Assembly: GCF_038397735.1 (NCBI RefSeq) | Contig: NZ_CP151635.1 | Location: 1,984,001 to 2,048,000, forward strand | From: Microbacterium sp. LWH13-1.2 | Lineage (GTDB): Bacteria; Actinomycetota; Actinomycetes; Actinomycetales; Microbacteriaceae | DNA length: 64,000 nucleotides | Reading direction: 5' to 3' | Notes under the pieces: model-generated | Database searches by the model: none | The model's input: only the letters and a program-made list of their open reading frames with translations | What the model was told of the DNA's origin: nothing | In this document: positions 43,013 through 52,997 of the stretch, piece after piece | Position numbering within the stretch: the first letter of the stretch is position 1 | Layout of the letters: each line of letters opens with the position of its first letter | Translations under genes and position numbers: made by a program

Positions 43013-44640
43013 CGACGACGTCACCGGCCGCCACGAAGGCAGGCGGCCTCCGAACGGGCGTGCAGCGCTTCGGCACGTTCCTGTCCGGAATGATCATGCC
43101 CAACATCGCCGCGTTCATCGCGTGGGGATTCATCACCATGCTGTTCATCCCGAAGGGCTTCTTCGGGGCGGAGAGCCCCTTCGGCTGGCACTGGGCCGGC
43201 GTCGCCGAGATCGTCGGCGGGGGTGGCGATTCGGCCGTCCTCGGCTGGCAGGGTGCGATGACCGCGGTCGCCGAAGGCGCTGACGGCAACATCCTCGCGT
43301 ATGTGGGCCTCGTCGGCCCGATGGTCACGTACCTGCTCCCTCTCCTCATCGCCAACACAGCGGGCCGCATGGTCTACGGCGAGCGCGGCGGCGTCGTCGC
43401 GACGATCGCGACGATGGGTGTCATCGTCGGCACGAACATCCCGATGTTCCTCGGTGCCATGATCATGGGACCGATCGCAGCCTGGATCACCAAGCGCATG
43501 GACCGGCTGTGGGACGGCAAGATCCGGCCCGGCTTCGAGATGCTGGTGAACAACTTCTCCGCCGGAATCCTCGGCATGGTCCTGGCGATCGTCGGATTCT
43601 TCGCCTTCGGCCCTGTCATGCTCGGCATCAGCGCGGTGCTCGGCGGGGCAGTCGACTGGCTCGTCTCGCTGAACCTGCTCCCGCTGGTCTCGATCATCGT
43701 CGAGCCCGCCAAGGTGCTGTTCCTCAACAATGCCATCAACCACGGCGTGTTCACCCCGCTCGGCATCGAGCAGGCCGCTGAGACCGGCAAGTCGATCCTG
43801 TTCCTCATCGAGGCGAACCCCGGCCCCGGCCTCGGACTCCTGCTCGCCTTCACCTTCTTCGGCGTCGGTGCGGCGAAGGCCTCGGCACCGGGTGCGGCCA
43901 TCATCCAGTTCTTCGGTGGCATCCACGAGATCTACTTCCCGTACGCACTGAGCAAGCCGACCACCATCCTCGCGCTGATCGCGGGTGGCGCGGCCGGTGT
44001 CACGACGAACATGGTCCTCGGTGGCGGTCTCGCCTTCCCGGCAGCCCCCGGCAGCATCATCGCCGTCACGGCCGCGGCCGTCGGAGGCGGTGTCGGCAAC
44101 CTGCTGGTCGTGTACCTCTCGGTGGTCATCGCCGCCGTCGTCACCTTCCTCATCACCGGCGTCATCCTCCGGGCTTCGCGCAAGCGCGACCTCGAGGCCG
44201 AGGGCGACAGCTTCGGCGACGCGATCGCGCAGACCGAGGCGAACAAGGGCAAGTCCTCCGCCGCGATGGACGCGCTCCGGGCCTCCTCGGGTGCGGGCGC
44301 CGCGGGCGCGGCAGCCACCGGTGCAGGCGTGGCCACCGACCGTCGTATCGCGAACATCGTGTTCGCCTGCGACGCCGGCATGGGCTCGTCGGCGATGGGC
44401 GCGAGCGTCCTGCGCAACAAGTTCAAGAAGGCCGAGATCGATGGGGTCACGGTCACCAACCAGGCGATCGCGAATCTCGACGGCAGCGCCGATCTCGTGA
44501 TCACGCAGCAGCAGCTGACCGACCGCGCGAAGGCGCAGTCGCCGAACTCGATCCACGTGTCCGTCGACAACTTCATGAACTCTCCGAAGTACGAAGAGGT
44601 CGTCGAGATGGTGCGCGAGCAGCGCGACTCCGACGCGTGA
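43009..44640 (+). CDS. mtlA: Mannitol-specific PTS EIICB
   Basis: 543 residues, ATG at 43009 overlapping ptsI (ATGA). EIIC domain about 10-400 with many helices: FGTFLSGMIMPNIAAFIAWGFITMLF, the NHGVFTPLGIEQA region and FFGGIHEIYFPYALSKP (GGIHE motif). A linker (about 410-445) leads to EIIB with phospho-acceptor C454 in IVFACDAGMGSSAMGASVL. No EIIA domain is fused, consistent with the separate gene downstream. It takes up mannitol as mannitol-1-phosphate. Confidence 0.95.
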   Translation: MTTTSPAATKAGGLRTGVQRFGTFLSGMIMPNIAAFIAWGFITMLFIPKGFFGAESPFGWHWAGVAEIVGGGGDSAVLGWQGAMTAVAEGADGNILAYVGLVGPMVTYLLPLLIANTAGRMVYGERGGVVATIATMGVIVGTNIPMFLGAMIMGPIAAWITKRMDRLWDGKIRPGFEMLVNNFSAGILGMVLAIVGFFAFGPVMLGISAVLGGAVDWLVSLNLLPLVSIIVEPAKVLFLNNAINHGVFTPLGIEQAAETGKSILFLIEANPGPGLGLLLAFTFFGVGAAKASAPGAAIIQFFGGIHEIYFPYALSKPTTILALIAGGAAGVTTNMVLGGGLAFPAAPGSIIAVTAAAVGGGVGNLLVVYLSVVIAAVVTFLITGVILRASRKRDLEAEGDSFGDAIAQTEANKGKSSAAMDALRASSGAGAAGAAATGAGVATDRRIANIVFACDAGMGSSAMGASVLRNKFKKAEIDGVTVTNQAIANLDGSADLVITQQQLTDRAKAQSPNSIHVSVDNFMNSPKYEEVVEMVREQRDSDA

Positions 44641-44646
44641 CAGACC

Positions 44647-44680
44647 GGGCGGGGCGGGTGCCACGGCATCCGCCCCGCCC
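44647..44680 (+). other. Intercistronic hairpin mtlA-mtlF
   Basis: GGGCGGGGCGG (44647-44657) pairs with CCGCCCCGCCC (44670-44680) around a 12-base loop. It sits in the 67-base gap between mtlA and mtlF and lacks a T-run. It may stabilise or partly terminate the message, setting EIICB to EIIA ratios. Confidence 0.6.
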
Positions 44681-44707
44681 CCACATTCTCAGAAAGAAGG
44701 AATCACC

Positions 44708-45139
44708 ATGAGCGTTCTCACCCTCGACCAGGTCCGCATCCACGCAGGCTCCAGCACTCAGCAGGAGGCGCTGCAGGAGGCGACCGACATCCTCGTATCC
44801 GTCGATGCCGTCACTCCCGCCTACGTCGACGCGATGCGTCAGCGCGAAGAGACCGTCTCGACCTACATGGGCAACGGTCTGGCGATTCCGCACGGCACGA
44901 ACGACACCAAGGATGCGATCCTCGCCTCGGCTCTCTCGGTCGTGCGCTACGACGGCGGCGTCGACTGGGCCGGCGAGCCCGCGACCTTCGTGATCGGCAT
45001 CGCCGGACGCGGCGACGAGCACCTCGAGATCCTCTCGCAGATCGCGATCCTCTTCTCCGACGAGGACGACGTCGCCAAGCTGAATGCGGCGCAGACCCCG
45101 GACGAGCTGTACGCACTCCTCTCGGCGGTGAACGACTGA
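44708..45139 (+). CDS. mtlF: Mannitol-specific PTS EIIA
   Basis: 143 residues, ATG at 44708 with AGAAGGA upstream. Phospho-acceptor H62 is in [18 protein letters not shown]; the downstream [41 protein letters not shown] is typical. It passes phosphate from HPr to the EIIB domain of MtlA. The stop overlaps mtlD (TGATG). Confidence 0.94.
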   Translation: MSVLTLDQVRIHAGSSTQQEALQEATDILVSVDAVTPAYVDAMRQREETVSTYMGNGLAIPHGTNDTKDAILASALSVVRYDGGVDWAGEPATFVIGIAGRGDEHLEILSQIAILFSDEDDVAKLNAAQTPDELYALLSAVND

Positions 45140-46296
45140 TGAAGGCCGTCCACTTCGGAGCGGGCAACATCGGCCGCGGTTTCGTCGGCCTGCTGTTGCA
45201 CGAGGGCGGCTACGAGGTCGTCTTCTCGGACGTTGTCGACGCCCTGGTCGATGCGATCAACGCTGTCGACTCGTACACCGTGCACGAAGCCGGTCCGGGT
45301 GGCACCGATCACGTCGTCACCGGATTCCGTGCGGTGAACAGCAAGACGGACCCGGATGCTGTGGCCGACGAGGTCGCGACCGCCGATGTGGTCACCACCG
45401 CGGTCGGGCCCACCGTGCTGCGATTCGTCGCTCCGACGATCGTCGCGGGCCTCGCCCGCCGCTCGGCCGGCGCCGCTCCGCTGCAGGTGATGGCGTGCGA
45501 GAACGCGATCGGCGCGACCGACACCCTTCGCGCCGAGATCGAGAACGCGGCGGGAGTGGATGCGGAAGAGCTGCTCTCCCGCGCGGTGTTCGCGAACACC
45601 GCAGTCGACCGCATCGTGCCAGGACAGCCCGCGGACGGCGGAGTGGACGTCACTGTAGAGCCGTACTTCGAGTGGGCGATCGAGTCGGAGGCCTTCGGCG
45701 GCGCGTTGCCGAAGATCCCCGGAGCGCATTTCGTCGAGAACCTCGCGCCGTACATCGAGCGCAAGCTCTTCACGGTGAACACCGGGCACGCCGCGACGGC
45801 GTACTTCGGCGCTCGTGCCGGCATCGAGCGCATCTCGGATGCGCTGGCGGATCCCGACATCGCCGCTCGCGTGTCGGCTGCGCTCGAAGAGACCTCCGCG
45901 GTCCTGGTCGCCGAGCACGGCCTCGACCCCGCCGAGCTCGCCCAGTACCGCGCGACGATCCTCGAGCGGTTCCGCAATCCCGCGCTCGTCGACACCGTGC
46001 AGCGCGTCGGCCGCCAGCCGCTGCGCAAGATCTCGCGGCACGAGCGGTTCATCGGCCCCGCGGCGATGGCCGCCGAGCGAGGACTCTCCACCATCGCACT
46101 GGTCGGCGCCGTCACCGCCGCGCTCGAGTTCGAATCGCCCGACGACGAGCAGGCGGTCGAGATGCAGGAGGCCCTGCGCACCGAAGACGCTCTCGCCTTC
46201 ACCTCGCGCACGACGGGACTGGATCCCGAGCATCCGCTGTTCCCTGCGGTTCGCGATGCCGTCGTCTCGCGTCAGACGGCTCTGAACGCCTCCTGA
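45139..46296 (+). CDS. mtlD: Mannitol-1-phosphate 5-dehydrogenase
   Basis: 385 residues. N-terminal NAD-binding motif [20 protein letters not shown], then [37 protein letters not shown] and the catalytic lysine region [20 protein letters not shown]. It converts mannitol-1-phosphate to fructose-6-phosphate with NAD. Last gene of the mannitol operon, closed by a hairpin. Confidence 0.95.
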   Translation: MKAVHFGAGNIGRGFVGLLLHEGGYEVVFSDVVDALVDAINAVDSYTVHEAGPGGTDHVVTGFRAVNSKTDPDAVADEVATADVVTTAVGPTVLRFVAPTIVAGLARRSAGAAPLQVMACENAIGATDTLRAEIENAAGVDAEELLSRAVFANTAVDRIVPGQPADGGVDVTVEPYFEWAIESEAFGGALPKIPGAHFVENLAPYIERKLFTVNTGHAATAYFGARAGIERISDALADPDIAARVSAALEETSAVLVAEHGLDPAELAQYRATILERFRNPALVDTVQRVGRQPLRKISRHERFIGPAAMAAERGLSTIALVGAVTAALEFESPDDEQAVEMQEALRTEDALAFTSRTTGLDPEHPLFPAVRDAVVSRQTALNAS

Positions 46297-46318
46297 GCGC
46301 CGCTGCACGCATCGCCCA

Positions 46319-46349
46319 CGCCCTCTGCCGATACGATCGGCGGAGGGCG
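46319..46349 (+). terminator. Hairpin after mtlD
   Basis: CGCCCTCTGCCGAT (46319-46332), loop ACG, ATCGGCGGAGGGCG (46336-46349): a 14-base stem with one G-T pair. No T-run follows. Confidence 0.55.
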
Positions 46350-46381
46350 CAGGTGCGCGCGCAGCGAGGTGCGGGAGCAGC

Positions 46382-47689
46382 ATGAACAGATACGCCGTCA
46401 TCGGCGCGGGGCCGTCAGGACTCGCTGCCGCCCGCGCGCTCACGAGACGTGGGATCGGCGTCGACGGATACGAGGCCTCTGCAGGGGTCGGTGGACTCTG
46501 GGACATCGACAACCCGCGCAGCACCATGTACGAGTCCGCGCACCTGATCTCTTCCCGCACCACCACCGAGTTCACCGAGTTCCCGATGCGCTCGACGGTC
46601 GACTACCCGGGTCACCGCGCGCTGCGGGAGTACTTCGAGGACTACGCCGAGCACTTCGGGCTCACCGAGCTGTTCCGGTTCGAGACCACCGTCACCCGAC
46701 TCGAACCGCGTGACGGCGGGTGGGACCTCACCAGCGCGGGACCTCAGGGCGAGCAGACGCAGTGGTACGCGGGAGTCGTGCTCGCGAACGGCACCCTGGC
46801 CGAGCCGAACACCCCCGCATTCGCCGGCTCCTTCAGCGGCGAGCTCATGCACACGAGCTCCTACAGGTCCCCCGCACAGCTCGCCGGCAAGAGGGTGCTC
46901 GTGATCGGCGCGGGCAACTCCGGATGCGACATCGCGGTCGATGCCGTGCACCATGCAGCCGCGGTCGACATGAGCGTGCGCCGCGGCTACTACTTCGTGC
47001 CGCGCTACCTGTTCGGACGGCCCAGCGACACCTTGAATCAGGGCAGACCGCTTCCCGCCCGCATCAAGCAGGCCGTCGACAGCCGGGTGCTCAAGGCGTT
47101 CACGGGCGACCCCGTGCGCTTCGGGTTCCCGAAGCCCGACTACCGCATCTACGAGGCGCACCCGATCGTCAACACCATGGTCCTCAACCACCTGGGGCAG
47201 GGCGATCTGCGCATCCGTCCGGACATCGACCGCTTCGACGGACCGACCGTGCGGTTCCGCGACGGCACAGCCGACGACTACGACCTCGTGCTGCTCGCGA
47301 CCGGCTACACCCTCGACTACCCGTTCGTGGATCGACGGCATCTGCAGTGGCAGGGCGCAGCCCCCCGACTCTTCCTCAACATGTTCCCGTCCTCGTTCAA
47401 CGGCCTGTACGTGATGGGCATGATCGAGGCCTCCGGCATCGGCTGGCAGGGCCGCTACGAGCAGGCGGATCTGCTCGCCACCTATCTCGATGCCGTGGAC
47501 AACGATGCGGCCAGTGCGGCACGGTTCCGCGACCGGGTGACCGCCAAGCCGTGGCCGGATGTCACCGGCGGCTACCGGTACCTCGGGCTCGCGCGCATGG
47601 CGTACTACGTCAACAAGGACGCCTACCGCGCTGCGGTCCGCCGCGAGCGGGAAGCGCTCGAGAGCCCTGTGCCTCACCGTCGTGGGTGA
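46382..47689 (+). CDS. Flavin-containing monooxygenase
   Basis: 435 residues, ATG at 46382 with GGGAGC upstream. FAD motif VIGAGPSGLAAARAL (about 6-20), FMO fingerprint FSGELMHTSSY (FxGxxxHxxxY, about 156-166) and NADPH motif VLVIGAGNSGCDIAVDA (about 174-190). Substrate is unknown; the class oxidises N- or S-containing compounds or acts as a Baeyer-Villiger enzyme. It is a single gene between the mannitol operon and a hydrolase. Confidence 0.88.
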   Translation: MNRYAVIGAGPSGLAAARALTRRGIGVDGYEASAGVGGLWDIDNPRSTMYESAHLISSRTTTEFTEFPMRSTVDYPGHRALREYFEDYAEHFGLTELFRFETTVTRLEPRDGGWDLTSAGPQGEQTQWYAGVVLANGTLAEPNTPAFAGSFSGELMHTSSYRSPAQLAGKRVLVIGAGNSGCDIAVDAVHHAAAVDMSVRRGYYFVPRYLFGRPSDTLNQGRPLPARIKQAVDSRVLKAFTGDPVRFGFPKPDYRIYEAHPIVNTMVLNHLGQGDLRIRPDIDRFDGPTVRFRDGTADDYDLVLLATGYTLDYPFVDRRHLQWQGAAPRLFLNMFPSSFNGLYVMGMIEASGIGWQGRYEQADLLATYLDAVDNDAASAARFRDRVTAKPWPDVTGGYRYLGLARMAYYVNKDAYRAAVRREREALESPVPHRRG

Positions 47690-47737
47690 TCCTCGGCCCC
47701 GATGCTGTTCACATGCACCGGCCCTAACGTTGATCCC

Positions 47738-48487
47738 GTGCAGAAGAAGCGTGGCCGTCGTGTCCTGAAAGTGATCGTCTGGGCGCTCGTCGCCGTCCTC
47801 GTGCTCGGAATCGGCGGCATCGTCGCCTGGAGCCAGATCGGGGTGATGCCCGCCGAAAAGGCACCGCTCGCGAGCGTCCGCGAGAACCCCGCTGTCCACG
47901 TCGAAGACGCCGAGCAGGGAATCGTCCTCACCCCCGCCGACGGCGAGTCCGAGACGGGCCTCGTGTTCATCCCCGGGGCGAAAGTGGACCCGTGGGCGTA
48001 CGCCGCGATCCTGCAGAGCCTCGCCGAGGAGGGCGTGACGGTCGTGATCACCCGCCCGTGGCTGAACCTCGCGTTCTTCGACCTGCGCGGCCTGGATTCC
48101 CTCACGTCGGCGGCTCCCGACATCGACGAGTGGGCGGTCGGAGGTCACTCGCTGGGCGGCGTGCGCGCGTGCCAGCTCGCCGCAGACGCCGATGCGCTCG
48201 TGCTGTTCGGGTCGTACTGCTCGAACAATGTCTCCGACACCGACCTCGCAGTGCTGAGCATCTCGGGCAGCGAAGACGGGCTCTCGACGCCCGAGAAGAT
48301 CGACGCGGCCCGCGACCTGCTCCCCGCCGACGCCGAGATGGTCGAGATCGAGGGCGCATCCCACGCATCGTTCGGCGACTACGGCCCTCAGGCCGGCGAC
48401 GGGACGCCGACCATCGCGGACGACGAGATGCACGCCGAGGTCGCCGAGATCCTGAACCCCTTCATGGCTGGGCTCCCCCAGGGCTGA
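47738..48487 (+). CDS. Membrane-anchored alpha/beta hydrolase
   Basis: 249 residues from the GTG at 47738, chosen because TAACGT ends seven bases upstream; an ATG-like frame extends to 47702. Residues 1-8 are basic, then one hydrophobic helix (about 9-32) anchors or exports the protein. The hydrolase part has GLVFIPGAKVDPWAYAAIL, nucleophile Ser in VGGHSLGGVRACQLA, ISGSEDGLSTPEKI (acid) and the likely catalytic His in GASHASFGDYGPQAGDG. The pattern matches the family that ends with a conserved ASHxxFGDYGxQxGDG motif. Substrate unknown. Confidence 0.82.
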   Translation: MQKKRGRRVLKVIVWALVAVLVLGIGGIVAWSQIGVMPAEKAPLASVRENPAVHVEDAEQGIVLTPADGESETGLVFIPGAKVDPWAYAAILQSLAEEGVTVVITRPWLNLAFFDLRGLDSLTSAAPDIDEWAVGGHSLGGVRACQLAADADALVLFGSYCSNNVSDTDLAVLSISGSEDGLSTPEKIDAARDLLPADAEMVEIEGASHASFGDYGPQAGDGTPTIADDEMHAEVAEILNPFMAGLPQG

Positions 48488-48526
48488 CCTCCGCTCAGCC
48501 GCGCGTCGTCTCAGCCGCCCTCCATC

Positions 48527-49384
48527 TCAGACGATGACGGCATCGAGCAGCGGATGCAGGTGACGCGTGCCGAGCACCTCTGCCGCCGTCCGCGCGCCCG
48601 CCGTGAGCGCGGACCGCACGTCGGCGCCGGAGAGCCGGGCGTCGAGCACCCCGGCGAGGAAGGCATCGCCGGCGCCGTTCGTGTCGACGATATCGGCGGG
48701 CAGCGCCGCGACCCGGTGCTCCGTGCCGTCTGCGTCGATCGCCACCGCGCCCCGCGCACCCAGGGTGCACACCGCGAGCGATGCACCGGCCCCGATGCGC
48801 GAGCGGAGGAACGCGACCGGATCGTCGAGGTGGTCGGCATTGCAGAACACCGCGTCGGCCGCGGCGAGGAACGGACGGTGGAAGTCGGCCTCGCCGTCGT
48901 AGTCGTGCACGTCGACCCAGATCGGGAGACCGGTGGACTTCGCCGCGGGGAGAAGCCTCAGCGGCTCCGCGGCGAGGTCGAGCACGATCACGTCGGCCTC
49001 TCGCATCGCAGAGACCAGAGCAGCGTCATCGGCGCCGTCCGTGGCCGACGGCGACGCGAGGTAGAGCGACACCCTGCCGCCCTCCCGCGTCATCAGGTTG
49101 AGGTGTCGCTCGGTGGCATCGCCGTCACCCCACACGGTGCCCACGCCTGCCCTGTCGAGTGCGCCGCGCACGCGCTCCCCCGACTCATCCGCAGCCGTCA
49201 GTGCATACAGCACCGTCGGGCGGCCGAGAGCCGTGAGGCTGAGGGCCTTGCCCGCGCTGGTGCCGCCGAGGGTCTCCCAGCTCTCCTCCGCGAACTGCAT
49301 GTGCGGCACGGGTTCAGGAAGCCTGTCGAGCACGACGATCGAGTTCCACGAGGCGGGGCCGGCGATGAAGACGGATGCGGTCAT
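48527..49384 (-). CDS. PfkB-family carbohydrate/nucleoside kinase
   Basis: 285 residues from ATG 49384. N-terminal SVFIAGPASWNSIVVLDRLPEP, a Gly-Gly-Thr motif LGGTSAGKALSLTALGRPTVLYAL, and the C-terminal PfkB signature DIVDTNGAGDAFLAGVLDARLSG with catalytic Asp. Ribokinase fold; the sugar or nucleoside substrate is not evident. It may link to the nearby nucleoside salvage genes, as a ribokinase or nucleoside kinase. Confidence 0.85.
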   Translation of the reverse strand: MTASVFIAGPASWNSIVVLDRLPEPVPHMQFAEESWETLGGTSAGKALSLTALGRPTVLYALTAADESGERVRGALDRAGVGTVWGDGDATERHLNLMTREGGRVSLYLASPSATDGADDAALVSAMREADVIVLDLAAEPLRLLPAAKSTGLPIWVDVHDYDGEADFHRPFLAAADAVFCNADHLDDPVAFLRSRIGAGASLAVCTLGARGAVAIDADGTEHRVAALPADIVDTNGAGDAFLAGVLDARLSGADVRSALTAGARTAAEVLGTRHLHPLLDAVIV

Positions 49385-49415
49385 GGGCTCCATCCTGCCG
49401 CGTCCACGCGCCGAG

Positions 49416-50519
49416 TCAGCCGATCCGCTTGATCAGCGAGTCCAGCCCCATGCCGTAGTCGATGCGCACGACCGGCAGCGCGAGCTTGTCCGTCCCGATC
49501 TCAACGTACCCGGGTTCGATGGTGCGGGCCATCTCGAACCCGGCCTGGGCGACGCCCTGCTTCGCGGTGTCGTTGTAGTGGCCGAACGGATACGCGATCA
49601 CCTCGCGCACCCCGAGCACGTCAGCCGAGGCGTTGAGGTCTGCGGCGATCTCGTCGGCCGTCCAGTTCACCATCCGGCCCTTGCCGTTCTCGCCGGCCTG
49701 ATGCATGTCGTTCGTGTGCGATCGTCGGAGCACGTAGATCGACGGCGGCGGATCCTGACGGTAGGCGGTGATCATGAATGACGTCGAGAGCAGCTTGTAC
49801 CTGTCGATCACGGGCACGGCCAGATCGAACCAGGTCTGATCGGCGTCATCGTCGGTGATGATCACCGAACGCGCGGGCAGCGAGAGCCGACCGTCGATGA
49901 ACGCGCTGAGCTCGTCCCAGGTCGGGAGGTAGAACCCGGTCGTCGCGATGTGGTTCATCTGGGCATCGAAGTCGCCGATGTACGCGTAGTTGCCGCGCAG
50001 CCAGCCCGTCTCGCCGTCGGGGTTCGCGGTGAACTGGTGGTACATCAGGATCGACACCTGCACTGCGGCCGCGGCGTTCGCCTCCGGAGTCGTCCACCCC
50101 GCGAACAGGTCGACCTGCTGATCGACGCAGACGACGGGGTCGGCTCCGTTGATCCGCGCGGCGACCGTGAACCCCGCCGCATCCGCCTCGCTCGCGTACC
50201 ACCCCGCGAACACGCGTCCGTCCTGCTCCGGGATCGGGAGGCCGGCGTAGAGAGCGTTCTGCCACTGCAGCATCGGGTCCTCCGGCGCACCCTCGCCGAG
50301 GAAGCTCACCGCGCACGCCAGCGGATCGTTCGTGTCGGCGACGAGCTGCTCGGCCTTCGTCAGCGGACGCTCGATGACCGCCGCGGTCGTCCTCGGGGCG
50401 ATCTCCTCAGTCGCGCGGGTGAACCACGCGTAGGCTGCGGCCGCACCTCCTGCGAGCACGATGACGGCACTGATGACCACTGCGATGCCTGCTCGGCGTC
50501 GCTTCCCCCCGGAAGCCAT
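49416..50519 (-). CDS. Membrane-anchored polysaccharide deacetylase
   Basis: 367 residues. A basic N-terminus and one hydrophobic helix (about 11-32) suggest an extracytoplasmic, membrane-tethered enzyme. The N-terminal 140 residues are unrecognised and have Cys in PLACAV and VCVDQQ. The NodB part begins VSILMYHQFT, with the metal Asp in VIITDDDADQTW and the RRSHTNDMHQ His pair, then VIAYPFGHYND. It probably acts on peptidoglycan or another cell-wall glycan. It follows add on the same strand with 18 bases between. Confidence 0.83.
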   Translation of the reverse strand: MASGGKRRRAGIAVVISAVIVLAGGAAAAYAWFTRATEEIAPRTTAAVIERPLTKAEQLVADTNDPLACAVSFLGEGAPEDPMLQWQNALYAGLPIPEQDGRVFAGWYASEADAAGFTVAARINGADPVVCVDQQVDLFAGWTTPEANAAAAVQVSILMYHQFTANPDGETGWLRGNYAYIGDFDAQMNHIATTGFYLPTWDELSAFIDGRLSLPARSVIITDDDADQTWFDLAVPVIDRYKLLSTSFMITAYRQDPPPSIYVLRRSHTNDMHQAGENGKGRMVNWTADEIAADLNASADVLGVREVIAYPFGHYNDTAKQGVAQAGFEMARTIEPGYVEIGTDKLALPVVRIDYGMGLDSLIKRIG

Positions 50520-50537
50520 GACTCAGTCGTCCATGTC

Positions 50538-51653
50538 TCAGATGTCGAATCCTTCTGCGATCATCTCGACGAGCTCCTCGCGCTCCTCGACGGGCAGGAA
50601 GGCCGCTGCCGCGGCGTTGAACTGGAAGGTCTCGAGATCGTCGAGGTCGTACTCGAACGTCTCGACCAGGTTCGCGAGCTCACGCGTGAGCGAGGTCGCA
50701 CTCATCGTGCGGTTGTCGACGTTGACCGTGACGGCGAAGCCGAGCTGGTAGAGCAGGTCGAACGGGTGGTCTGCGAGCGAGTCGCCCCATGCCGCGATCG
50801 CTCCGGTCTGGAGGTTCGACGACGGCGACAGCTCGAGCGGGATCTCACGGTCGCGCACCCATCGCGCGAGGTCGCCGAACTGCACCTGCACCTCATCGCC
50901 CTCCTGCGTGATGACCTGCAGGTCCTCCGCGATACGCACACCATGGCCGAGACGCAGCGCCCGTCCGTCGAGCAGGGCCGAGCGGATCGACGCGGGGCCG
51001 GCGGCCTCACCGGCGTGCACCGTCACGGGGAAGAAGTTCTCGGCGAGGTAGTCGAAGGCCTTGCGGTGGTTCGAGGCGGGAAAACCGTCCTCCGGGCCCG
51101 CGATGTCGAAGCCGACCGCTCCGCGACCGCGGAAGCTCACTGCGAGCTCTGCGATCTCGAGCGAGCGGTCGGTGTGGCGCATCGCGGTGATCAGCTGGCC
51201 GACGCGGATGCTGTGGCCGGCGCGATCAGCGGCATCCTCGCCCTCTTCGATGCCCTGCTGCACGGCCTCGACGGTCTGCTCGAGAGTGAGCCCACGGGTG
51301 AGGTGCTGCTCGGGAGCCCAGCGCACCTCGCCGTAGATCACGCCGTCGGACGCGAGGTCCTGCACGAACTCGCGCGCGACGCGGGTCAGCCCCTCCGTCG
51401 TCTGCATGACGGCGGTCGTGAGGTCGAAGGTCTTCAGGTACTCGACGAGCGAACCGGAGTCGCTCTTCTTCGCGAACCACTTGCCGAGCGCTGCGGGCTT
51501 CGACTCCGGGACCTCGAGACCGATCGCATCCGCCAGCTCGATGATCGTCGACGGACGTACGGCGCCGTCCAGGTGGTCGTGCAGCGACACCTTGGGCAGG
51601 CTGCGCAGGGATGCTCCCTGGATGGTGACATCACCGTTCGCGTCGATCGACAT
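50538..51653 (-). CDS. add: Adenosine deaminase
   Basis: 371 residues, ATG at 51653 with GAGAGGA upstream. Metal-binding SLHDHLDGAVRP (H25, H27), FDLTTAVMQT, the His of PVTVHAGEAAGP, RLGHGVRIAED and the Asp-bearing C-terminal part VTVNVDNRTMS...LTREL. It converts adenosine to inosine, feeding PNP. Part of the nucleoside cluster with deoA and cdd. Confidence 0.94.
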   Translation of the reverse strand: MSIDANGDVTIQGASLRSLPKVSLHDHLDGAVRPSTIIELADAIGLEVPESKPAALGKWFAKKSDSGSLVEYLKTFDLTTAVMQTTEGLTRVAREFVQDLASDGVIYGEVRWAPEQHLTRGLTLEQTVEAVQQGIEEGEDAADRAGHSIRVGQLITAMRHTDRSLEIAELAVSFRGRGAVGFDIAGPEDGFPASNHRKAFDYLAENFFPVTVHAGEAAGPASIRSALLDGRALRLGHGVRIAEDLQVITQEGDEVQVQFGDLARWVRDREIPLELSPSSNLQTGAIAAWGDSLADHPFDLLYQLGFAVTVNVDNRTMSATSLTRELANLVETFEYDLDDLETFQFNAAAAAFLPVEEREELVEMIAEGFDI

Positions 51654-51704
51654 GAAAATCCTCTCGGTCGCTGATTCGCTCAGTTCAGGCTAGCGGTCAG
51701 CGGC

Positions 51705-52997
51705 TCAGGCCGTGATGCGATCGCGCACGATGTGGCCCGCGGCCGGAGCCTCGTCGCCGATCGCCCAAGAGCCCTCCAGCGCCTCGAGTGCCCGCGGGAA
51801 CCGCGCCTCGTCGGCAGCGGAGAGCGTGAACAGGGGCTGCCCCGCGACGACGCGGTCGCCGGGCTTCGCGTGCAGATCGATGCCGGCCTCGAAGACCACG
51901 GGGTCCTCCGCCCGCGCGCGTCCCGCACCGAGACGCCAGGCGGCGATGCCGAACGGCAACGCGTCCATCTGCGACACGACACCGTCGGACGGAGCCGTGA
52001 CCACATGGGTCTCCCGGGCGGTCGGCAGCGGGGCATCCGGGTCACCGTCCTGCGCGCGGATCATGGCCTTCCAGCTGTCCATCGCGCGGCCGTCGTCGAG
52101 AGCGGCCTCGACATCGGCATCCGGCTGTCCTGCCAGCGAGAGCATCTCGCGAGCCAGGGCGATCGTCAGCTCGCGGACGTCCGAGGGGCCTCCTCCGCCG
52201 AGGACCTCGACGGATTCGCGAACCTCGTTCGCGTTGCCGATCGCGAGGCCGAGGGGCACGTTCATGTCGGTGAGCAGCGCGGTCGTGGCGACACCCGAGT
52301 CGGTGCCGAGAGCGACCATCGTGCGCGCCAGCTCGCGGGCGCGATCGATGTCCTGCATGAAGGCACCGGAGCCGAACTTCACGTCGAGCACCAGGGCGTC
52401 GGTGCCCTCGGCGATCTTCTTGGACATGATGCTCGATGCGATCAGCGGGATCGCCTCGACCGTGCCCGTGACATCGCGCAGCGCGTAGAGCTTCTTGTCG
52501 GCGGGCGCGAGGCCGGAGCCCGCGGCGCAGATGACGGCGCCGACGTCGCCCTGCATCTGGGCGAACATCTCCTCGTTGCTGAGCGCGGCGCGCCAGCCGG
52601 GGATCGACTCGAGCTTGTCGAGCGTCCCGCCGGTGTGACCGAGGCCGCGACCCGAGAGCTGCGGCACGGCGACGCCGAAGACAGCGACCAGCGGCGCGAG
52701 CGGCAGGGTGATCTTGTCGCCGACACCGCCGGTGGAGTGCTTGTCGACGGTCTTCTTGCCGAGCGTCGCGAAGCTCATCCGCTCCCCCGACGCGATCATC
52801 GCGTCGGTGAGCACGCGGATCTCATCGCGCTCCATGCCCCGCTGGAACACGGCCATCGCGAACGACGCCATCTGCGCGTCCGACACGTAGCCGCGCGTGT
52901 ACGCGTCGACCATCCAGCGCAGCGCCTTCTCGGGCACCACGCCTCCGTCGCGCTTGGCACGGATCACATCGACGGCGTCGAAGGGCTCAACGCTCAT
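51705..52997 (-). CDS. deoA: Thymidine phosphorylase
   Basis: 430 residues, ATG at 52997 overlapping the cdd stop (ATGA). DVIRAKRDGGVVPEKALRWMVDAYTRGYVSDAQMASFAMAV at the start, TVDKHSTGGVGDKITLPLAPLVA, SGRGLGHTGGTLDKLESIPG, LVLDVKFGSGAFM and a C-terminal domain. It phosphorolyses thymidine or uridine to base and (deoxy)ribose-1-phosphate. Confidence 0.95.
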   Translation of the reverse strand: MSVEPFDAVDVIRAKRDGGVVPEKALRWMVDAYTRGYVSDAQMASFAMAVFQRGMERDEIRVLTDAMIASGERMSFATLGKKTVDKHSTGGVGDKITLPLAPLVAVFGVAVPQLSGRGLGHTGGTLDKLESIPGWRAALSNEEMFAQMQGDVGAVICAAGSGLAPADKKLYALRDVTGTVEAIPLIASSIMSKKIAEGTDALVLDVKFGSGAFMQDIDRARELARTMVALGTDSGVATTALLTDMNVPLGLAIGNANEVRESVEVLGGGGPSDVRELTIALAREMLSLAGQPDADVEAALDDGRAMDSWKAMIRAQDGDPDAPLPTARETHVVTAPSDGVVSQMDALPFGIAAWRLGAGRARAEDPVVFEAGIDLHAKPGDRVVAGQPLFTLSAADEARFPRALEALEGSWAIGDEAPAAGHIVRDRITA

